NCBI RefSeq assembly: GCF_900109265.1
Contig: NZ_FNZM01000018.1
Coordinates: forward strand, 21,021 to 85,020
Direction: 5' to 3'
DNA from: Paraburkholderia tropica
Lineage (GTDB): Bacteria; Pseudomonadota; Gammaproteobacteria; Burkholderiales; Burkholderiaceae
Length of the DNA: 64,000 bases
In this document: positions 26,573 through 35,458 of the stretch, in pieces
How positions within the stretch are numbered: position 1 is the stretch's first letter
Layout: each line of letters starts with the position of its first letter
The notes under the pieces: model-generated
The model's database searches: none
Told to the model about the DNA's origin: nothing
What the model saw: the letters and a program-made list of their open reading frames with translations, nothing else
Made by a program: the position numbers and the translations under genes

Positions 26573-27727
26573 TCAGCGGCTTTCTTGCGGAAGCGCAGTG
26601 GCATCGCGCGCGGCGCTCGCCGGACGAGCCGACGCGCACACGGTATCGGCGATCGCGCGCATATAGGTGTCGACCGTGAACGCGCCCACGTAGCGCTCAC
26701 GCGCGGCGGCGGCGAGGCGCGCGTAGTCGGTATCGCTCAACGCCACGGCGCGTTGAACGGCGCGGATGAAATCGTCGGCGTCGCTGGCTTCGAACAGGAA
26801 GCCGGTCGTGCCGTCCGTCACGATCTCCTTGAGACCGCCCGTCGCCGCCGCGATGACCGGCCTTCCACAGGCGAAGCTTTCGATCGCAACGCGCCCGAAC
26901 GGCTCGGGCAACACCGACGGCACGAGCGCGTAGTCGGCCCACGCGTAATGCACGGAAGGGTCGTCGGTGAAGCCATGAATCTCCACGCGCTGCGCGCAGC
27001 TCGCCGCCGTTTCGCGCAAGGTGTCGAGCACGGCCTCATAACCCGGAAAGACATCTCCGACGATGCGCAATTCCAGCGGCAGCGCGTGTCCGAGCGTGCG
27101 CAGCGCATCGACCACGAACTGCTGACCCTTCCAGGGATTGACGCGGCCGATGATCGCGAGGCGCAGTACGCGTCCCTCTCGCGGCCTCACGGGCGCAACG
27201 CTGCCCTCGACGTCGACGCCGTTGTGAATCACCTTGCCCGGCAGCGCGAACGCGGCCGCCGTCGCGTGCGAGTTATAGACGAGCGCGGCGCGCGAGAAGC
27301 GCAACAATGCGCGAAACACACTCAGCGCGAGCCGCGACGGTATCTCCCGAACATGCACGTAGGTGCCCGCGCGGCGCATGCGCAACGCCGCGATCGCGGC
27401 CACGCACACCACGGTATTTACGTAGCAGATGTCATATTGCCGGAACGCGCGCACGTAGCGCCGCCACGACGACGCCATGCTCGCAAGCGTGCCGAGCGGC
27501 CGCGCCTTAAGCTTCTTCTTGCGCAACACCCCATTCTCGTCGTACTGAATCCGGCTCGCATATCGCGCCACCAGGTCGACGAGCGGCCCAGGCTCGGGCA
27601 GCACCACATCAATCAACGCGTCGGGATGGCGCTCGCGCAACGCGGCCAGCGCCGAAAGAAAGCTCCGGTCGGAACCATACAGTTCCGCACCCTGATGCAC
27701 CATGACGATGGTTAGCGGCTTGCTCAA
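26573..27727 (-). CDS. Glycosyltransferase family 4
   Basis: This 384-residue GT-B enzyme has the N-terminal motif IVMVHQGAELYGSDRSFL, the donor-binding strand LAIIGRVNPWKGQQFVVDAL and the E-x7-E region EPFGRVAIESFACGRPVIAA. It should add one sugar of the repeat unit on the cytoplasmic side. Its start overlaps the GT2 stop by 4 bp, so expression is coupled. Confidence 0.9.
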   Translation of the reverse strand: MSKPLTIVMVHQGAELYGSDRSFLSALAALRERHPDALIDVVLPEPGPLVDLVARYASRIQYDENGVLRKKKLKARPLGTLASMASSWRRYVRAFRQYDICYVNTVVCVAAIAALRMRRAGTYVHVREIPSRLALSVFRALLRFSRAALVYNSHATAAAFALPGKVIHNGVDVEGSVAPVRPREGRVLRLAIIGRVNPWKGQQFVVDALRTLGHALPLELRIVGDVFPGYEAVLDTLRETAASCAQRVEIHGFTDDPSVHYAWADYALVPSVLPEPFGRVAIESFACGRPVIAAATGGLKEIVTDGTTGFLFEASDADDFIRAVQRAVALSDTDYARLAAAARERYVGAFTVDTYMRAIADTVCASARPASAARDATALPQESR

Positions 27728-28554
27728 CGAAACACCTCGGCAACGACGTGGAAGAATCGGCTACGTGCTCGCACGGCGCTCGCAACGCGCCACGCCTTCC
27801 ACAACACATAGCCACGAATCGCCAGCATTTCCAGCGGATTGCGATCGAACACGCGCAGCCACGATTGCCACAGCCAGATCTGCCGTTGCAGGATCGCGGC
27901 GGGATCGGTCGTGCTGCGCAGCGCGGAATCGTGACCGAGTTGCGCGCCGGTGATCCACGCGCGCGCGCCGAGCCGCGAGAGATCGCGGCAAAAACGCGTA
28001 TCCACGCCATAAAGGCGCAGACGTTCGTCGAACGGGCGCGGACCGAGGCGCGCGAGCAAGGCGCGGCTCATGCACATGCCGCTCATCATCGCGGTGAAGT
28101 TGCGCGGCAGCATCGCCTTGCCCGTTACGCCGGGTAGCGACGCACCCTTGATCCACTTGAGGCAACCGGGGCTGATGGTCTTGTCGCCGTGCATGATGCG
28201 CGGCGCGTACACATCGGCCTCGCGTGTTTCGATCGCCTCGATCAGTTCGCGAAAGAAGCGCGCATCCACGCGAGAGTCCTGATCGAAGATCGTCACGTAA
28301 GGACGGCTGCTCGCACGCACGAGCGTGTTATAGACCTTCGACAATGGCTCGTTCGCCGCCGACGAACAGTAACGCCACGGCATGCGCAGAAAATCGGCGG
28401 GCGGCGGCGCAGGCTGCTCGCGCGCGTTGTCCCAGATGTGCACTTCGGCGTCGATGCCGAGGGCGGCGAAATCGATCTGACTCAGCGTCATCAATGTTTC
28501 GGCATCCTGAGGATGGCGTCGATACAGCACGACGATCAGATCAATCGCCTGCAT
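27724..28554 (-). CDS. Glycosyltransferase family 2
   Basis: This 276-residue GT-A enzyme begins IDLIVVLYRR and contains the metal-binding DQDSR motif after PYVTIF and a later WITGAQLGHDSALR segment. These features are like rhamnosyltransferases of the WbbL type. That fits the dTDP-L-rhamnose genes nearby, but specificity is inferred. It overlaps the acyltransferase gene by 14 bp and the following GT4 gene by 4 bp. Confidence 0.88.
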   Translation of the reverse strand: MQAIDLIVVLYRRHPQDAETLMTLSQIDFAALGIDAEVHIWDNAREQPAPPPADFLRMPWRYCSSAANEPLSKVYNTLVRASSRPYVTIFDQDSRVDARFFRELIEAIETREADVYAPRIMHGDKTISPGCLKWIKGASLPGVTGKAMLPRNFTAMMSGMCMSRALLARLGPRPFDERLRLYGVDTRFCRDLSRLGARAWITGAQLGHDSALRSTTDPAAILQRQIWLWQSWLRVFDRNPLEMLAIRGYVLWKAWRVASAVRARSRFFHVVAEVFR

Positions 28555-29260
28555 GATGCTCGCTCTCCAGCCGGCTGCCCACGACGCGCGCGGGCACGCC
28601 CGCCACGATCGAATACGGCGGCACGTCGCGCGTCACCACGGCGCCCGCCGCGATCACGCAGCCCTGTCCGATCGTCACGCCGCCCAGCACTGTCACGCGC
28701 GCGCCGATCCAGCAATCCTCGCCAATCGCAATCGGCTTGCGCGTGGTGCCCTGCTCGCGGATCGGCCGCGCAAGGTCGGCGAAATTATGATTCTCCGGAT
28801 GCGCGCTGAAATGCTGGCCGATGATCGTATTGCGCCCGATGCGCACGCCGCCCGAACCGCCCACACTGGAGAATTCGCCGATACCGCAACCGTCGCCGAT
28901 CTCGATGTACGCGCCAGGCCGCGCGATATCGGTGCCCACGACGAGCCGCACATACGCGCCGATCGTCGCGCGCGCGCCGATACGCAATCCGTCGCGCCCG
29001 AGGCCGCTGAGGATCGCGCCGTCGCCGACGGTCGCGTAACGGCCGATGCGCACCTTGCGGCCAAAGCGCAGTCGCACGCCGCGTCCCACGAAGCACGGCG
29101 TCGCGCGCGCGCAGCGCAATGTCGTCAGCAGCGTGCCACGCGCGAGATTCACGCTCTGCTCGGTGAGAAACAGCAGCACGTCCAAGCCGCCGATATCGGG
29201 CGCCAGCGCTTTTCCGGGGCGAATGCGCCGCAGCGCAGCGTTAACCATGCCCGTCAGCAT
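28541..29260 (-). CDS. Hexapeptide-repeat acyltransferase (polysaccharide O-acetyltransferase type)
   Basis: This 239-residue protein consists mainly of left-handed beta-helix hexapeptide repeats (about residues 60-230; VRIGRNTIIGQHFSAHPENHNF, GARVTVLGGVTIGQGCVIAAGAVV). H154-H157-region histidines and the VVTRDVPPYSIVAGVPARVVG ending are characteristic of xenobiotic/maltose-type acetyltransferases such as WcaF. It probably acetylates a sugar of the repeat unit. A second ATG at 29248 is a possible start. Confidence 0.9.
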   Translation of the reverse strand: MLTGMVNAALRRIRPGKALAPDIGGLDVLLFLTEQSVNLARGTLLTTLRCARATPCFVGRGVRLRFGRKVRIGRYATVGDGAILSGLGRDGLRIGARATIGAYVRLVVGTDIARPGAYIEIGDGCGIGEFSSVGGSGGVRIGRNTIIGQHFSAHPENHNFADLARPIREQGTTRKPIAIGEDCWIGARVTVLGGVTIGQGCVIAAGAVVTRDVPPYSIVAGVPARVVGSRLESEHHAGD

Positions 29261-29324
29261 GCGCGTGCCCGGCGGCGAGCGCCGGTCTCGGTGTGTGTCA
29301 TGAGTGATCCGTCACGTGGGGCCA

Positions 29325-30266
29325 TCAGGTCGCCGCAGCAAGCGTTTCGGGCAGCGCCACGCCGTCGAGACAGCAGCGCAGCGCGGCGTCCCATTCGGGC
29401 GCGCGCAGACCGAAAGTACGCCAGAGCTTGCTGCAATCGAGCGCGGAATTCGCGGGGCGTTGCGCGGCCGTGGGCCATGCGCCGCTGTCGATCGGGCGCA
29501 CGTCCGCCGTGCTGCCCGCGATCGCGGCAATGGTCGACGCGAAGTCGTGCCACGAGGCGCAGCCGGACGCCGTGAGGTGATAAAGGCCCGAGCGCGCATC
29601 CCACCACGCGCCGCGATCGTCCGCCGCGAGGCTTTGCGCGACGATATGCGCGGTCTGCGCGGCAATCGTCGCGCTCCACGTCGGCGCGCCGAACTGATCC
29701 GCGACGACGTCGAACGTATCGCGCTCCTGGGCGAGCCGCAGCATCGTGCGCAGGAAGTTCTTGCCGCGCATGCCATAGACCCAGCTCGTGCGCAGAATCA
29801 GATGGCGGCAGCCGACGTTCGCAATCGCGCGCTCGCCCGCCAGCTTCGAAAAGCCATAGACGCTCAGCGGACGCGCGGTGTCGGTCTCGACATAGGGCGC
29901 GGTCTTCGTGCCGTCGAACACATAGTCGGTCGAATAGTGGATCAGCACCGCGCCCGCGCGCTTCGCTTCGAGCGCCATCACATGCGGCGCTTCGGCGTTG
30001 ATGCGATACGCGAGTTCGCGCTCGGTCTCGGCGCGCTCGACCGCCGTATAGGCCGCCGCGTTGATCACCAGTTGCGGACGCAGATCGCGCATGACCTGCA
30101 CGATCGAATCGGGATCGCTGAGATCCAGACCCACGCGCTCCGGCGCGACCACGCGGCCCAGCCCCTGTAGCGAGCGCATCAGTTCGTGGCCGACCTGGCC
30201 GTTACGGCCGGTCAGCAAAATCAGCGGAGTCGCGCGCCCGTTTTGCACGCCGATACTGCTGCTCAT
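29325..30266 (-). CDS. rmlD: dTDP-4-dehydrorhamnose reductase
   Basis: This 313-residue SDR enzyme performs the last step of dTDP-L-rhamnose synthesis. It shows GRNGQVGHELMR (NADPH binding), VINAAAYTAVERAE, HYSTDYVFDG, the catalytic YGFSK and RTSWVYG. The start MSSSIGVQ has a good ribosome site (GGGAGATGAAC). It is separated from rmlBAC by 12 kb and lies in the other minus-strand operon, between wcaJ and the acyltransferase gene. Confidence 0.95.
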   Translation of the reverse strand: MSSSIGVQNGRATPLILLTGRNGQVGHELMRSLQGLGRVVAPERVGLDLSDPDSIVQVMRDLRPQLVINAAAYTAVERAETERELAYRINAEAPHVMALEAKRAGAVLIHYSTDYVFDGTKTAPYVETDTARPLSVYGFSKLAGERAIANVGCRHLILRTSWVYGMRGKNFLRTMLRLAQERDTFDVVADQFGAPTWSATIAAQTAHIVAQSLAADDRGAWWDARSGLYHLTASGCASWHDFASTIAAIAGSTADVRPIDSGAWPTAAQRPANSALDCSKLWRTFGLRAPEWDAALRCCLDGVALPETLAAAT

Positions 30267-30312
30267 CTGTTCATCTCCCAATCGGGTTTCGATTCGTCGC
30301 GGTGCCATGCAT

Positions 30313-31683
30313 TCAATACGCGTTGCTGTTGACGAGGCCCTTCACCACCGTCGCCATCACGATGCGCATGTCGAGCGCGAACGACCAGTTGCGCAGGTAA
30401 TAGAGATCGTGCTCCACGCGCTTTTCCATCTTCTCGATGCGATCGGTTTCACCGCGATAGCCATTCACCTGCGCCCAGCCTGTAATGCCGGGCTTGATGC
30501 GATAACGGTGGATATAGTCGGCCACGACGTCCTGATAGAACTCGTCGTGTTCGAGCGCGTGCGGACGCGGACCCACCACCGACATTTCGCCGCGCAGCAC
30601 GTTGATGAATTGCGGCAGTTCGTCGAGACTCGTGCGCCGCAAGAATGCGCCGACGCGCGTGATACGCGAATCGCCGCGCGTCGCCTGCGTGACCACGCCA
30701 TGCTGTTCGGCATGCACGCGCATGGAGCGGAACTTGTAGATGCGGAACGCGTGGCCGTCAGCACCCTTGCGGTATTGACGGAAGAACACCGGGCCGCGCG
30801 ACGAGAGCTTCACCGCCACGGCAATCGCGATCAGCAGCGGCGACAACGCAAGCAGCGCGGCCGCGGCAAACAGGCGGTCGAAGACGTCCTTCTTCACCAT
30901 CGCATGTGGCGGCAGCGGCGACGCGATCAAATTGATGGCGGGTTCGCCGATCAGATCGGTCATACCGCCGTCGAATAGCGCGACGCTCTGCATGTCGGGA
31001 ATAAAACGGATATTGACCAGCTCGTTGCGGAATTCGCGCACGAAATGCTGGATCGTCTGACTCTCCGAAAGCGCCAGCGCCAGCCAGATCTCGCGCACCT
31101 TATTGCCGCGCACGCGCGCGACGAAGCGCTCGAATTCGCTCTCGCCATTCGCGTCGCGGCGCTCCATCGCGGCGGGATCGAACATCGCCGTCACGCGAAA
31201 GCCGCTTGCGGGCGATGTCTGCACTTTGCGCACGAGTTCGCGGCCGCGCTCGCCGTGTCCGACGATCGCCACGTCGCGCAGATTCATGCCCGCATGGCGC
31301 ACGCGGCGCATCACGCCATGCACGACGAGACGCGAAACAATCAGCGCGCCGCCCGAGATCGCCGTCCAATACACGAACCACAGGCGCGAGACCAGATCGG
31401 TACGATGCAGCGTAAACATCAACACGAGACCGCAGACCTGCACCACGATCCATGCGAGCGCCGTCTTGCCGACAAGCGCCGGCAAGGAACGGCCGCGCCA
31501 CGACTCGTAGAGCCCGAACACCGGAAACGCGGCGAGCGCAAAGGCAATTGCAAAGGCGATGAACGCGCTGTTCATCGGATTGACGACAGCGTCCTGATAG
31601 CGGATCTGCGAAGCCAGCAGCGCGCCCGACCCGATGAGCGCGGCGTCAAGCAGCCGCGCAAGCAGTCCTTGTATTCCTGGCAT
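30313..31683 (-). CDS. Undecaprenyl-phosphate glucose phosphotransferase (WcaJ type)
   Basis: This 456-residue polyisoprenyl-phosphate hexose-1-phosphate transferase starts repeat-unit assembly by loading a sugar-1-phosphate, usually glucose, on undecaprenyl phosphate. It has four N-terminal membrane segments and a CoA-binding-like middle domain (VAIVGHGERGRELVRKV at about residue 150). A fifth hydrophobic segment precedes the catalytic domain with IYKFRSMRVHAE, TSLDELPQFINVLRGEMSVVGPRP and ITGWAQVNGYRGET. The start at 31683 has GGGAG upstream; the longer frame to 31926 overlaps the palindrome region and seems non-coding. It is the first gene of the seven-gene operon down to wzx. Confidence 0.93.
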   Translation of the reverse strand: MPGIQGLLARLLDAALIGSGALLASQIRYQDAVVNPMNSAFIAFAIAFALAAFPVFGLYESWRGRSLPALVGKTALAWIVVQVCGLVLMFTLHRTDLVSRLWFVYWTAISGGALIVSRLVVHGVMRRVRHAGMNLRDVAIVGHGERGRELVRKVQTSPASGFRVTAMFDPAAMERRDANGESEFERFVARVRGNKVREIWLALALSESQTIQHFVREFRNELVNIRFIPDMQSVALFDGGMTDLIGEPAINLIASPLPPHAMVKKDVFDRLFAAAALLALSPLLIAIAVAVKLSSRGPVFFRQYRKGADGHAFRIYKFRSMRVHAEQHGVVTQATRGDSRITRVGAFLRRTSLDELPQFINVLRGEMSVVGPRPHALEHDEFYQDVVADYIHRYRIKPGITGWAQVNGYRGETDRIEKMEKRVEHDLYYLRNWSFALDMRIVMATVVKGLVNSNAY

Positions 31684-32303
31684 TATCCGACTCCCGTGCG
31701 TGAGGTCTGCGGCGAGGGCACGCAGCCCATCGATTCGCATTCCTGCCTGAATGGCGAGCGGCGCGCCCGTGTTCTGGCGCATCGCGTCATCGCGGGCTTC
31801 GGCTGCTTTGGCTGGCGCCATCGCCTTGTCGACGCCCGGTGCGACCCGGGCCAGCCTCCGCTCGTTGCAATGCATCATAGACAGGCGGCCCGCAGCGGCT
31901 TCGCGCCTGACCGATCCGGCCAACATGTTGGCGGGATCGGGTCAGGCGGCCGCGCGCAATCAGCCAGGCAGCGACAAGACGGCGAATCCGCCGCCGCGCG
32001 ATATCAACGCGAATGCGAAGGCCGATGAAGCGCAGATTGAATTGGCGCTATCGAGAAGGAAATTGGCGCGTACGGAATGGCCGATGCGAATCCACCGTGC
32101 GAAAACCGGCAGAAGCGATTGAAAAACAGAATAGAGAGAATGACGCGAAGAATGACGAGAATACAGCGCACGTTCGTGCGGGAATCGCGAAGGGAATATT
32201 CAGGCGGAAAAAATCGGTAATTCGAACTCAATCAAGCGGGATAGCAGAATGACGGCGCGGCGATTTTTACCGAAACGCCAAAATGGCCGAAATGACCGAA
32301 ACG
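31684..32303. promoter_or_regulatory. Intergenic region upstream of wcaJ
   Basis: This 620-bp stretch separates wcaJ from the orphan receiver gene. It contains a 30-bp near-perfect inverted repeat (31911-31940). Beyond it, about 32020-32290, is A+T-rich sequence without convincing genes. It is the only sizeable place for the promoter of the wcaJ-to-wzx operon. Confidence 0.6.
31911..31940. promoter_or_regulatory. 30-bp inverted repeat upstream of wcaJ (candidate operator)
   Basis: Two 15-bp arms match at 14 of 15 positions around the core CCAACATGTTGG, flanked by CCGATCC and GGATCGG. The centre is about 240 bp upstream of the wcaJ start. The core GCCAACATGTTGGCG is repeated exactly at 35568-35583, upstream of one of the GlxA-like regulators. 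The length and symmetry suggest a binding site for a dimeric regulator. Confidence 0.6.
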
Positions 32304-32702
32304 TCACATCATTCTGTTGCTCGGCACGTACGCGTGCGCAAAGCCCTGGCTTTCCCAGGCGTAGAGCGAACCGAGCGATTCGATGCCGCGAAACGGCTTT
32401 TCGATGCTGGTGCTCGCGCCGTGCTTCAACCCGGAATCGATCACGTCATGCGAGGTGCCCGGGGCCACGCACAGCACTACGGGCACGGCCGATTCGGACT
32501 GCGCGAGCTGATACAACGTCTCGTAGCGGCAGCAGTCCGGGTTGATCCAGTCGATCAGGCAGACGTCGACCGAGACCTCCGCCAGCAGGCTCCGGAACGC
32601 TTCGTCGTTCGATGCGGCGAAACAGACGTGCCCCGACAACGCACAGGTTTCGAGGACGCGGTCGAGCTCTGCCAGATCGGGTTCCAGAAGGGCAAATTTC
32701 AT
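32304..32702 (-). CDS. Orphan receiver-domain protein (no output domain)
   Basis: This 132-residue protein looks like a response-regulator receiver domain. It has acidic residues E7/D9 near the N-terminus, a phospho-acceptor candidate D51 (VCLIDWINPD), a strand-4 region VVLCVAP and the conserved lysine K102 in IEKPF. Unusually, two cysteines follow (DCCRYE). No DNA-binding or other output domain follows. The start MKFALLEPD is chosen by its fit to the receiver fold; the frame is open 29 codons further. No histidine kinase lies nearby. It could be a single-domain relay protein or a truncated transcription factor that once had an output domain. Confidence 0.65.
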   Translation of the reverse strand: MKFALLEPDLAELDRVLETCALSGHVCFAASNDEAFRSLLAEVSVDVCLIDWINPDCCRYETLYQLAQSESAVPVVLCVAPGTSHDVIDSGLKHGASTSIEKPFRGIESLGSLYAWESQGFAHAYVPSNRMM

Positions 32703-33337
32703 GTGAGTGGGAGCACCTGCAACGACGCCATTAACCAGGGTTTGGGCACCACTGGATTCAACCGTTCGCATAACCCGCGCGACGAGCAACGTGGTGACGT
32801 TCCAAAAAGTCTACGCGAAGTTTTCGGAAAAAGTGTCAGAAAAGGTTAATACCTGGGAGATATCCTGGCATCGCGAAGAATGATTAAACTTTTCTTTGCC
32901 TCTGCCGATAATTCAGAGGATGAATCCAGCCCGATTCCAATCGGCGCGTCATCGAATCAGCGGGTCGGTTTTATGCAATTCGCACATTTTCGGGCGTGCC
33001 CGCTCAGGGTATTTGAAAGTCGGTGGTGAGCGCTACGAAAACTTTCACTGCGCGTCGTTTCGCCTCGCAGGCGACAGTCGACTTGAATGGCGCACGATGG
33101 CCGCGCCCCCGCATCCATCAACAACGCACGAGCCCGCACGCACACTGAGACGCACGGTATAGCGCAAAGCAATGGGCGTTATATCGTTGCGCGGTTCGCG
33201 CGCTTCCACGCGACGTCGTCGCGCGGACACGCACGCGCAAGCACCCGACAGCAGACACGCATCGTCGACGGACGCGCACAGCCTTGCGCATGACCGTGCA
33301 GTAAACTGGCTGCCTCATTCTCCCGGGAAACTACATC
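32703..33337. promoter_or_regulatory. Intergenic region, orphan receiver to first regulator of the array
   Basis: This 635-bp divergent gap holds the promoters of the receiver gene (minus) and the GTG-started regulator (plus). The part 32800-32960 is relatively A+T-rich. Short open frames on both strands in 33000-33320 are Arg-rich and lack ribosome sites, so I regard them as non-coding. Confidence 0.5.
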
Positions 33338-34315
33338 GTGCCTCTCACCGCGCATCAGCCGAGCCGTGGCGGCAGCGCCGTCGCTTTCGCCGCGCGCAGC
33401 GCGGGTAAAGCCATCGGCGTCGTCGTATTCAATGGATTTTCCTTGCCGGAAATGGCGCGGCTCGTGGAAGCGTTCCAGCTGGCCAACACGATGTCCGCAC
33501 CGCACGCGGACGCCGGCCTGCAAAGCGCCCCGTGGCGCGTCACGCTGCTCTCGCCTTCGGGCGGCCGCATCGCCAGCGACTCGTCGGCCTTCGTCTGGAC
33601 CGAGGGATTCGACGAGCACGTGCCGTCGTCTCCATTCGACACGCTGTTTCTCGTCGAAGGTTCCGGCTTGTCTGCCGCGTTGCGCGATCGGCGCGTCACG
33701 CACTGGTTCACGCGTGCGGAGTCGAACGGCGAGCGGCTGATCGCATCGGCGCGGAGTTTGCGATGGCTACGCGCACCGAGCCGGCATGCCGCCGCGTTCG
33801 AGGACGCGCACACGATTCATCACGACGCAATGCGCCACGCGAGCCGCGTCAGCGAAACACGCTTCGCCGCCGCGCTGCAATTGATCGAAGCGGACCAGGG
33901 CGCGGCCATCGCGCAACGCGTGCAAAGGCAAATCGCGCATCGCACCGAATCGCCCTTCCCCGTGAGCGCCGACGCTATCGCGAAGCGCGGTCCGAGTGAG
34001 CAGATTCAAGCCGCGATGCACTGGCTCGAAGCGCACTGGAACGAATCCGTGGCGATGCATGAAGCCGCCGACGCGGCCGCGATGAGCGAACGCAATTTTC
34101 TGCGCCGCTTCAAGATTGAAACCGGACAAACGCCCAACGCGTTTTTGCAGCGGCTGCGTTTCGACGCGATCTGTCGACTGCTTGTGCAAACCGATCTGCC
34201 CGTCGAGCACATCGCGCGCCGCTGCGGCATCGGCAATGGCGTGCGGCTTGCGCGTCTGCTGCGCAGTCGGCTCGGCGTCACGCCTGCTGAATATCGGCGC
34301 GCGCCCGTGCTTTGA
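33338..34315 (+). CDS. GlxA-like AraC regulator (array member 1)
   Basis: This 325-residue regulator has a DJ-1/PfpI-like N-terminal domain (about residues 25-150; IGVVVFNGFSLPEMARLVEAFQLAN, then GGRIASDSSAFVWTE). A C-terminal AraC domain follows (about 220-320; SERNFLRRFKIETGQTPNAFL, IARRCGIGNGVRLARLL). No nucleophile cysteine is seen in FDTLFLVEGSGL. It begins with GTG after CGGGAAACTACATC. The leader and start closely resemble those of the regulator at 39638, to which it is also most similar in the HTH. Ligand and targets are unknown. Confidence 0.85.
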   Translation: MPLTAHQPSRGGSAVAFAARSAGKAIGVVVFNGFSLPEMARLVEAFQLANTMSAPHADAGLQSAPWRVTLLSPSGGRIASDSSAFVWTEGFDEHVPSSPFDTLFLVEGSGLSAALRDRRVTHWFTRAESNGERLIASARSLRWLRAPSRHAAAFEDAHTIHHDAMRHASRVSETRFAAALQLIEADQGAAIAQRVQRQIAHRTESPFPVSADAIAKRGPSEQIQAAMHWLEAHWNESVAMHEAADAAAMSERNFLRRFKIETGQTPNAFLQRLRFDAICRLLVQTDLPVEHIARRCGIGNGVRLARLLRSRLGVTPAEYRRAPVL

Positions 34316-34453
34316 AACCTGAAATCCGGATTGAAACCTGAATCCTGCGTGCCGCCGCGCGAATCGCGCACGCGGCGTGTGAAGACATCACGCGCACGCC
34401 CGCAATTCAAAGAGCGTGATCGATCTGTTCAACGTAATCGGCGTGATTCGCAT

Positions 34454-35458
34454 TCACGCGGTCGTGCGGCGCATGTTGGTGCGATATTCCGTGGGCGTGG
34501 TCGAGAGATGCTTGCGGAACAGCTTCGCCAGCCAGCCGCCGCTGCCGAGACCGCATCGCCGCGCAACCTTGTCGACGGGCAGATCGGTGTCGACGAGCAA
34601 ACGGCAACACATGTCGATCCGTACGTAGAGCAGATAGTCCGACGGCGTCACGCCCATTTCGATCTTGAAGCGGCGCAGAAAATTGCGTTCGCTCATCGCG
34701 GCAATCTGCGCCGCGTCGTCGATCGTGATGGGGCGGTCGCCATTCGCCTCAAGCCATTTCGCCGACGCCTGAATGCGTTCGCTGACGAAGCCCGACACGT
34801 TCTCGCGTATCGTCGCGGTAAATGACGTCTGCTGCTGCGTCATGACGCGGCCCACGGCCTCGCGTGCGAAATCGCCGCCGAAATCCTGCTCGATCAGCGC
34901 AAGCGCCTTGCGCACCGGCGCGGTCGCGACGGCCGCAAACCCGCCTTCGGCCGAACGATGCGGCTCGCCTGCGCCGCGCAGGAACGCGTCCCAGCCATGC
35001 GTCGAACGCTCGACACCGGCGGCGTCGAGCAAGAGCCGCCCGTCGCCGATCGGCACCACGGCTTCGCTGCGCGAGCCCTCGCGTTGCAGCCAGCGGATCA
35101 GCCGCTCGTCGCGCAATGCATGACGCGCACCGGCGCCGCCCGCAACGAAGAGCGTATGGAAGCCGTCCGAGAAGCGGCGGTTTTCGACACTTTCAGTCCA
35201 CACGAACACGGACGAAGAACTGTCGATGCGTCCGCCTGCGATGGACAGCAGGGTCACGTCGTAGCGGAGCTTGCCGCTCATGGCCGGCTCCGATTGCGAT
35301 AACGCATTCGCCGACTGGAACATCTCCAGAACCGTTGCCGCTTCGGGCAACGCAAAGCCACTAAAAAGGAGCAGGCCAATGCGTCTCGCCGCATCCAGAT
35401 GCGGTAAGACGCGCAACTCCGCGACGTTATTTCTTTGACTACGTGTCCCACACTCCAT
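34454..35458 (-). CDS. GlxA-like AraC regulator (array member 2)
   Basis: This 334-residue regulator has the same two-domain design: IGLLLFSGFALPEAATVLEMFQSAN with GGRIDSSSSVFVWTE, then the AraC part SERNFLRRFKIEMGVTPSDYLLYVR and VARRCGLGSGGWLAKLF. Its HTH is strikingly like that of the regulator inside the wza operon (10844-11809). A perfect 16-bp palindrome lies 110 bp upstream of its start, identical in core to the one before wcaJ. It is thus the best local candidate for a regulator of exopolysaccharide genes that also controls itself. Confidence 0.87.
   Translation of the reverse strand: MECGTRSQRNNVAELRVLPHLDAARRIGLLLFSGFALPEAATVLEMFQSANALSQSEPAMSGKLRYDVTLLSIAGGRIDSSSSVFVWTESVENRRFSDGFHTLFVAGGAGARHALRDERLIRWLQREGSRSEAVVPIGDGRLLLDAAGVERSTHGWDAFLRGAGEPHRSAEGGFAAVATAPVRKALALIEQDFGGDFAREAVGRVMTQQQTSFTATIRENVSGFVSERIQASAKWLEANGDRPITIDDAAQIAAMSERNFLRRFKIEMGVTPSDYLLYVRIDMCCRLLVDTDLPVDKVARRCGLGSGGWLAKLFRKHLSTTPTEYRTNMRRTTA

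Noticed and set aside
33000..33320. Short open frames on both strands before the regulator array
   Set aside because: They are Arg-rich, overlap each other on opposite strands and lack ribosome sites.
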